Below, piece after piece: positions 60,370 to 64,000 of a DNA stretch of 64,000 bases (the first letter of the stretch is position 1; each line of letters opens with the position of its first letter). Where the stretch lies: assembly GCF_024713975.1 (NCBI RefSeq), contig NC_091096.1, positions 15,596,458 through 15,660,457 on the forward strand. Direction: 5' to 3'. A program made the translations under genes and the position numbers. Below the pieces are notes generated by a model that did not search any database, was not told where the DNA came from, and saw nothing but the letters and a program-made list of their open reading frames with translations. This DNA is from Paralichthys olivaceus. Lineage: Eukaryota; Chordata; Actinopteri; Pleuronectiformes; Paralichthyidae.

Positions 60370-63300
60370 TACATATCTCTTCTTATTCATTTGTTTTTCA
60401 GTGTTTTTGTTGCAGTAGAGCTGAAATTGTTAGTGGAATTGATCAGTGGACCAACACAAAACGAATCAACACTTTTTATAATCTATTGATCGTGAAAGTC
60501 AAGGTTCTTAAATGTGACGAAATGCTGTCTCTGTTGCTAATGGAGTATATTTAGATGTGGATTGTTGACTTGACAAAATGAGTAATTTAAAAGCATCAGA
60601 TTGGACTCTAGGAAAGAGTGTTAAGTTTGTTATACTTAATTGACCACATCAAGAAAATAATAACTTTGTGTGAATGTCTTGTATTCATATTTGTTTGCAT
60701 GCATTTTGAAACTGGTGATTTAACACAACTGGTCCTCGCTGCCATCGATGCTGCCTGTGCCATGTGTCATAGTTTAATATTTGCCAAACAGTGCTGACAA
60801 AAATCTGGGAGGTGATCATTAAGCGGAGACGTAGCAGTTGGCCTTGCATGTCTGTTTCAGACAGTTGTTGAAAGGTTTATGGAGACAGTTTGTCAAGTCT
60901 CATATCTAATAAAGATGTGAATGATTGTAATCTCAAATATTTGAAAAGGGCTAAACTTCTTTAGATTTCAGCCAAAGGAACAAAGGTGGAGGCCTTGGCA
61001 TTTCCATTACCACCCTAATGTTCACAAAGAGTGCAATAATCATGTCATAATGATGTAGACTTATCAAATTTGTTTTTACCCAAACAATACTGCCCAAAAG
61101 TATCAGATGATCTACACACAGCTCCCTGATTTACCCGGGATAGTTGCTGAAGTTGAGCTCTGACTTCAGTCTCCTGTTAATGTTGATTCTGCTTATTATT
61201 CTAACATATTAAACAGTTTGCTGTGTATTTCCACAGCCTCAGTGAAAGTCCACAGAAATGGTGATGCAAATAAGAATACAGTATAAGCTCATCCTTTGAC
61301 AGTATGTATTCTAAGAAGGCATTTGTCAACGGTCTGTGATCCACAAGCAGAAGGAAATCATTTTCATCTTTTTGGATTTTTTGGAATTAAACTTGCACAT
61401 TGAGATTTCTCTCTCTCTCCTTGAAGGGCCTCAGGTTGAATCATCTGTGCAGCCTGTGCCGGTTACAGAGAATGAAAGGGTGAGTGTAACATGAAGTTAA
61501 TTGAAAAGTGATGGAATACTCACTGTAATTTGTGTAAAGTCGGCGATGCGATAAGTTTGGACAAATCAAAATGCTGCCAGAAGATGCATGAACTTATGAA
61601 GCTAAAGTAACTTGGTACATGATGGTTAAAGAATAATGTTGTTTTTGTTTTGTCGTCTATACAGTCCTGTAGGCCACCATGCACAAAACTTTACCATCAA
61701 TGACAAATCTTTGTCTTTTTCTTGGATCAGGGGTCAATACAGGGGCCACAATTTACACAGAAGGGCCAATCTTAAGTCCAACCGTCCGTCACAAATCCTG
61801 ATTCAGTAAAGTACACATTTAAGTCATTCCCTGTTTGCAGTTTGCTCTATAGCTTTGTGCAAAGACACAAAGTTTAAACAGATTGCAACAAATCAACAAG
61901 TTGTCATATTTGTTATTAGAATTGTTATTTAGGACATTTTTCGAAGACTATGGAGAAGACAGGGGCACTCAAGCGGCCAATCAGATTTCAGCTGTCATGG
62001 ATGTATTATAACAGTTTGTTTTTTAATACATATAAAGACTATTGGCCTTGTTTCTGCCAGTTCTGTTTGGTCCGTGTGAGGTCATGTAGTTTTGTCCACT
62101 TTCAGCCCCAAACTCGACTATTAACCTTAAATTTCCACTTGAATAATCATTTAAAAACGCAATGTCTATGGATTGACTGACTGCAGTTTATGTCTGAAGC
62201 ACATTTTTCTCATCAGCGCTTCTCGATGCGACAATAAAACTGTCGTGTCGGTTGATGATGGATTAGCGGCGGTGAGTTACACAAGCTGACAGATTCAGCT
62301 GTGTCATACCATGTGTATGTGCTTGTGTCTGTGCAGCTGTTGACAGACAACATGTTGTCTTGATTACAGTGCAGATGATTAAAAAAAAGGTGGAAATGTA
62401 CCAGAGAGCGGCTGTGGGCACCTTATACACAGGATTCAGTATAACACACTCTGGGTGTTTTTAATGAGGCCATGTGAGTAACTCATGTAAAATACACTTT
62501 GTTGAGTGTAAACACGTTTTAGTGATTCGCAATTCACAATAACCAGGAAAGTGATTGCGCAAGAAGACGACAAACTCAGACTGATTCCTGGCAGGGAGAT
62601 ACAGTGGCAGAGTTTGGTGCATTACTCATGTTTCTCATGATGTGACATGAAGGCAGATTTTATTTTCACATAGTCTGACATCTGCCATGCAAGAAATGCA
62701 TTTATTACCATAGGCTTATTGTTCTACATCCAGATATCAAGAACTCTTATACGTTGGAATAAGTGGCTGATAAACTGAAAACTAAACTACATGGTCAGGT
62801 TTTTTTTTTCTTGTCTACCACAAGGCCGAGTAAGAGTTTGAAAAAATGGAGATTAAAGTGTATTAATCCTTTGTCTTTCTCTGGTTTGCCAACTTGTGCT
62901 GTCTTTCCTCAGAGGTATCAATCTTTCTGTACCTGTCCTGTCTTCCAGCACCTAATGAAAAACAACTGGCCACACTGGCACCACCGCTGGAGACAAACAC
63001 ATCTGGTTGGCAGATGGTACATGAGTGTGCCTATCAGTTATAGACTTTAAAAAAAACACTGATCAGTGTCACTTCCTATTGACCTCAAGGGTTTGAAAAG
63101 AAATTGTAAATTAGTGTGAACAGAAATTCTTGTTGGCTTTTTTAAACTTCTCCACTATTTGCAGCCACCACTATTCTTTTCACTGTCCGTTTTTTCTTCT
63201 ACTGAGCCAAACAATTCCAGGAAAAAAGTAGTTCAAAACCATATGGCCCAAAAATGCAGCTTCTCTGGCCTGAGAGATGGGATTCCTTCTGGAAGCCCAC

Positions 63301-63880
63301 AGCGGTTAAGTGAGGCAGAGAGACAAAAACAAAATATTATAGAGTGTGTGCACAAACACACCTACAGCTGTCTCTGTGGAAAATGGCTGGTGAGGTCAAA
63401 ACATACCACAAGATAAAGAGAAAGCGATCCAGTAAGAAAAATAAACAAATTGAATGTTTCTGTAAAGTGCTAAAATTCCTATATTTTCACACCTGCTATC
63501 TGTTAACCATGGACAACATTCACTGGGTAGATACAGGAAAACAATGAGGAGAGGGAGTCGGACAACAAGAGTCAGTGGCTTTCCCTCATATTTCACAAAA
63601 CCTGAACTGACCCACCCACGTATAAACTAAAGAAGGACCTCTCTCCAAAGGAACAGGTAGTAGTCAAACATCGAAAATGAAAGTAATTTACTTGTGAATA
63701 GGTACAAAATTGATACATTTTGTACAAGAGGTAATTCAGGCAATATAAACAACATTTAACTGTGCACTTCCATAGCTGATGTGCAGTCTAGTTACACTGT
63801 ATGTATTCCGTTCACACTGTTTATAATATTTCTATTCTATTTTTTAATGTCTTTGTGTTGATATAGAATGTTTACCTATT
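60370..63880. other. Unassigned DNA downstream of NOL6
   Basis: Mostly AT-rich. A short segment at 61,427-61,480 is flanked by a polypyrimidine tract/AG and by GTGAGT, so it looks exon-like, but it encodes only about 18 residues with no family resemblance. No other gene was recognised. Confidence 0.5.
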
Positions 63881-63884
63881 TATT

Positions 63885-64000
63885 ATTGATGTCTATTTTT
63901 TGACTCCGCTGATTACTGCTGCTGGACAGCAATTCACCCTGTTGTGGGACTACTAAAGGATTATCTCATCGGATCTTATCTTATATCTTATCTTATTCCT
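63885..64000 (+). repeat. Dispersed repeat terminus with (TCTTA)n
   Basis: 'ctgctgctggacagcaattcaccctgttgtgggactactaaaggattatctcat' followed by 'cttatcttat' units resembles a widespread fish repeat 3' end. It runs off the window. Confidence 0.65.

Overview
This window is vertebrate nuclear DNA, almost certainly from a ray-finned (teleost) fish. It has long (CA)n/(GT)n tracts every few kilobases, many small fish-type dispersed repeats (MITE-like elements, a tRNA-derived SINE, LINE remnants), short GT-AG introns and fish-like protein sequences. There are no operons, CRISPR arrays or bacterial genes.

Layout. 1-34,000 is a gene-poor stretch of microsatellites, dispersed repeats and two GC-richer pyrimidine-rich patches (about 4.4-4.9 kb and 20.05-21.3 kb) that may be promoters or 5' leaders, but no exon there could be assigned to a known protein. 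34,268-37,670 (minus) is a complete ten-exon WDR54 gene. Head-to-head with it, across a TTGG/TTTG repeat, lies a C2orf81-like gene at 38,847-40,223 (plus). A tandem second copy at 42,322-43,422 stops early. 44,902-60,125 (plus) is a complete 26-exon NOL6 gene (1,139 codons by my splice model), encoding a small-subunit processome protein. 60,126-64,000 holds the NOL6 3' region and unassigned sequence.

The most interesting part is inside NOL6. Two further genes sit on the opposite strand in its introns. One (50,473-52,625) is a two-exon BED-finger/hAT-derived gene of 682 residues whose hAT core appears to have lost catalytic and zinc-binding positions, so it looks domesticated. The other (55,704-56,334) is a three-exon gene for a 112-residue CART-type neuropeptide precursor, with all six cysteines, a KK processing site, a TATA box and a perfect CRE. 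Its exons are too short to show as ORFs. WDR54 and C2orf81 are also neighbours on human 2p13, so that linkage looks ancient. NOL6 and the nested genes share no pathway I can see with them.

All gene models come from reading splice sites and reading-frame continuity by eye, plus remembered family sequences. No alignment or database search was run.
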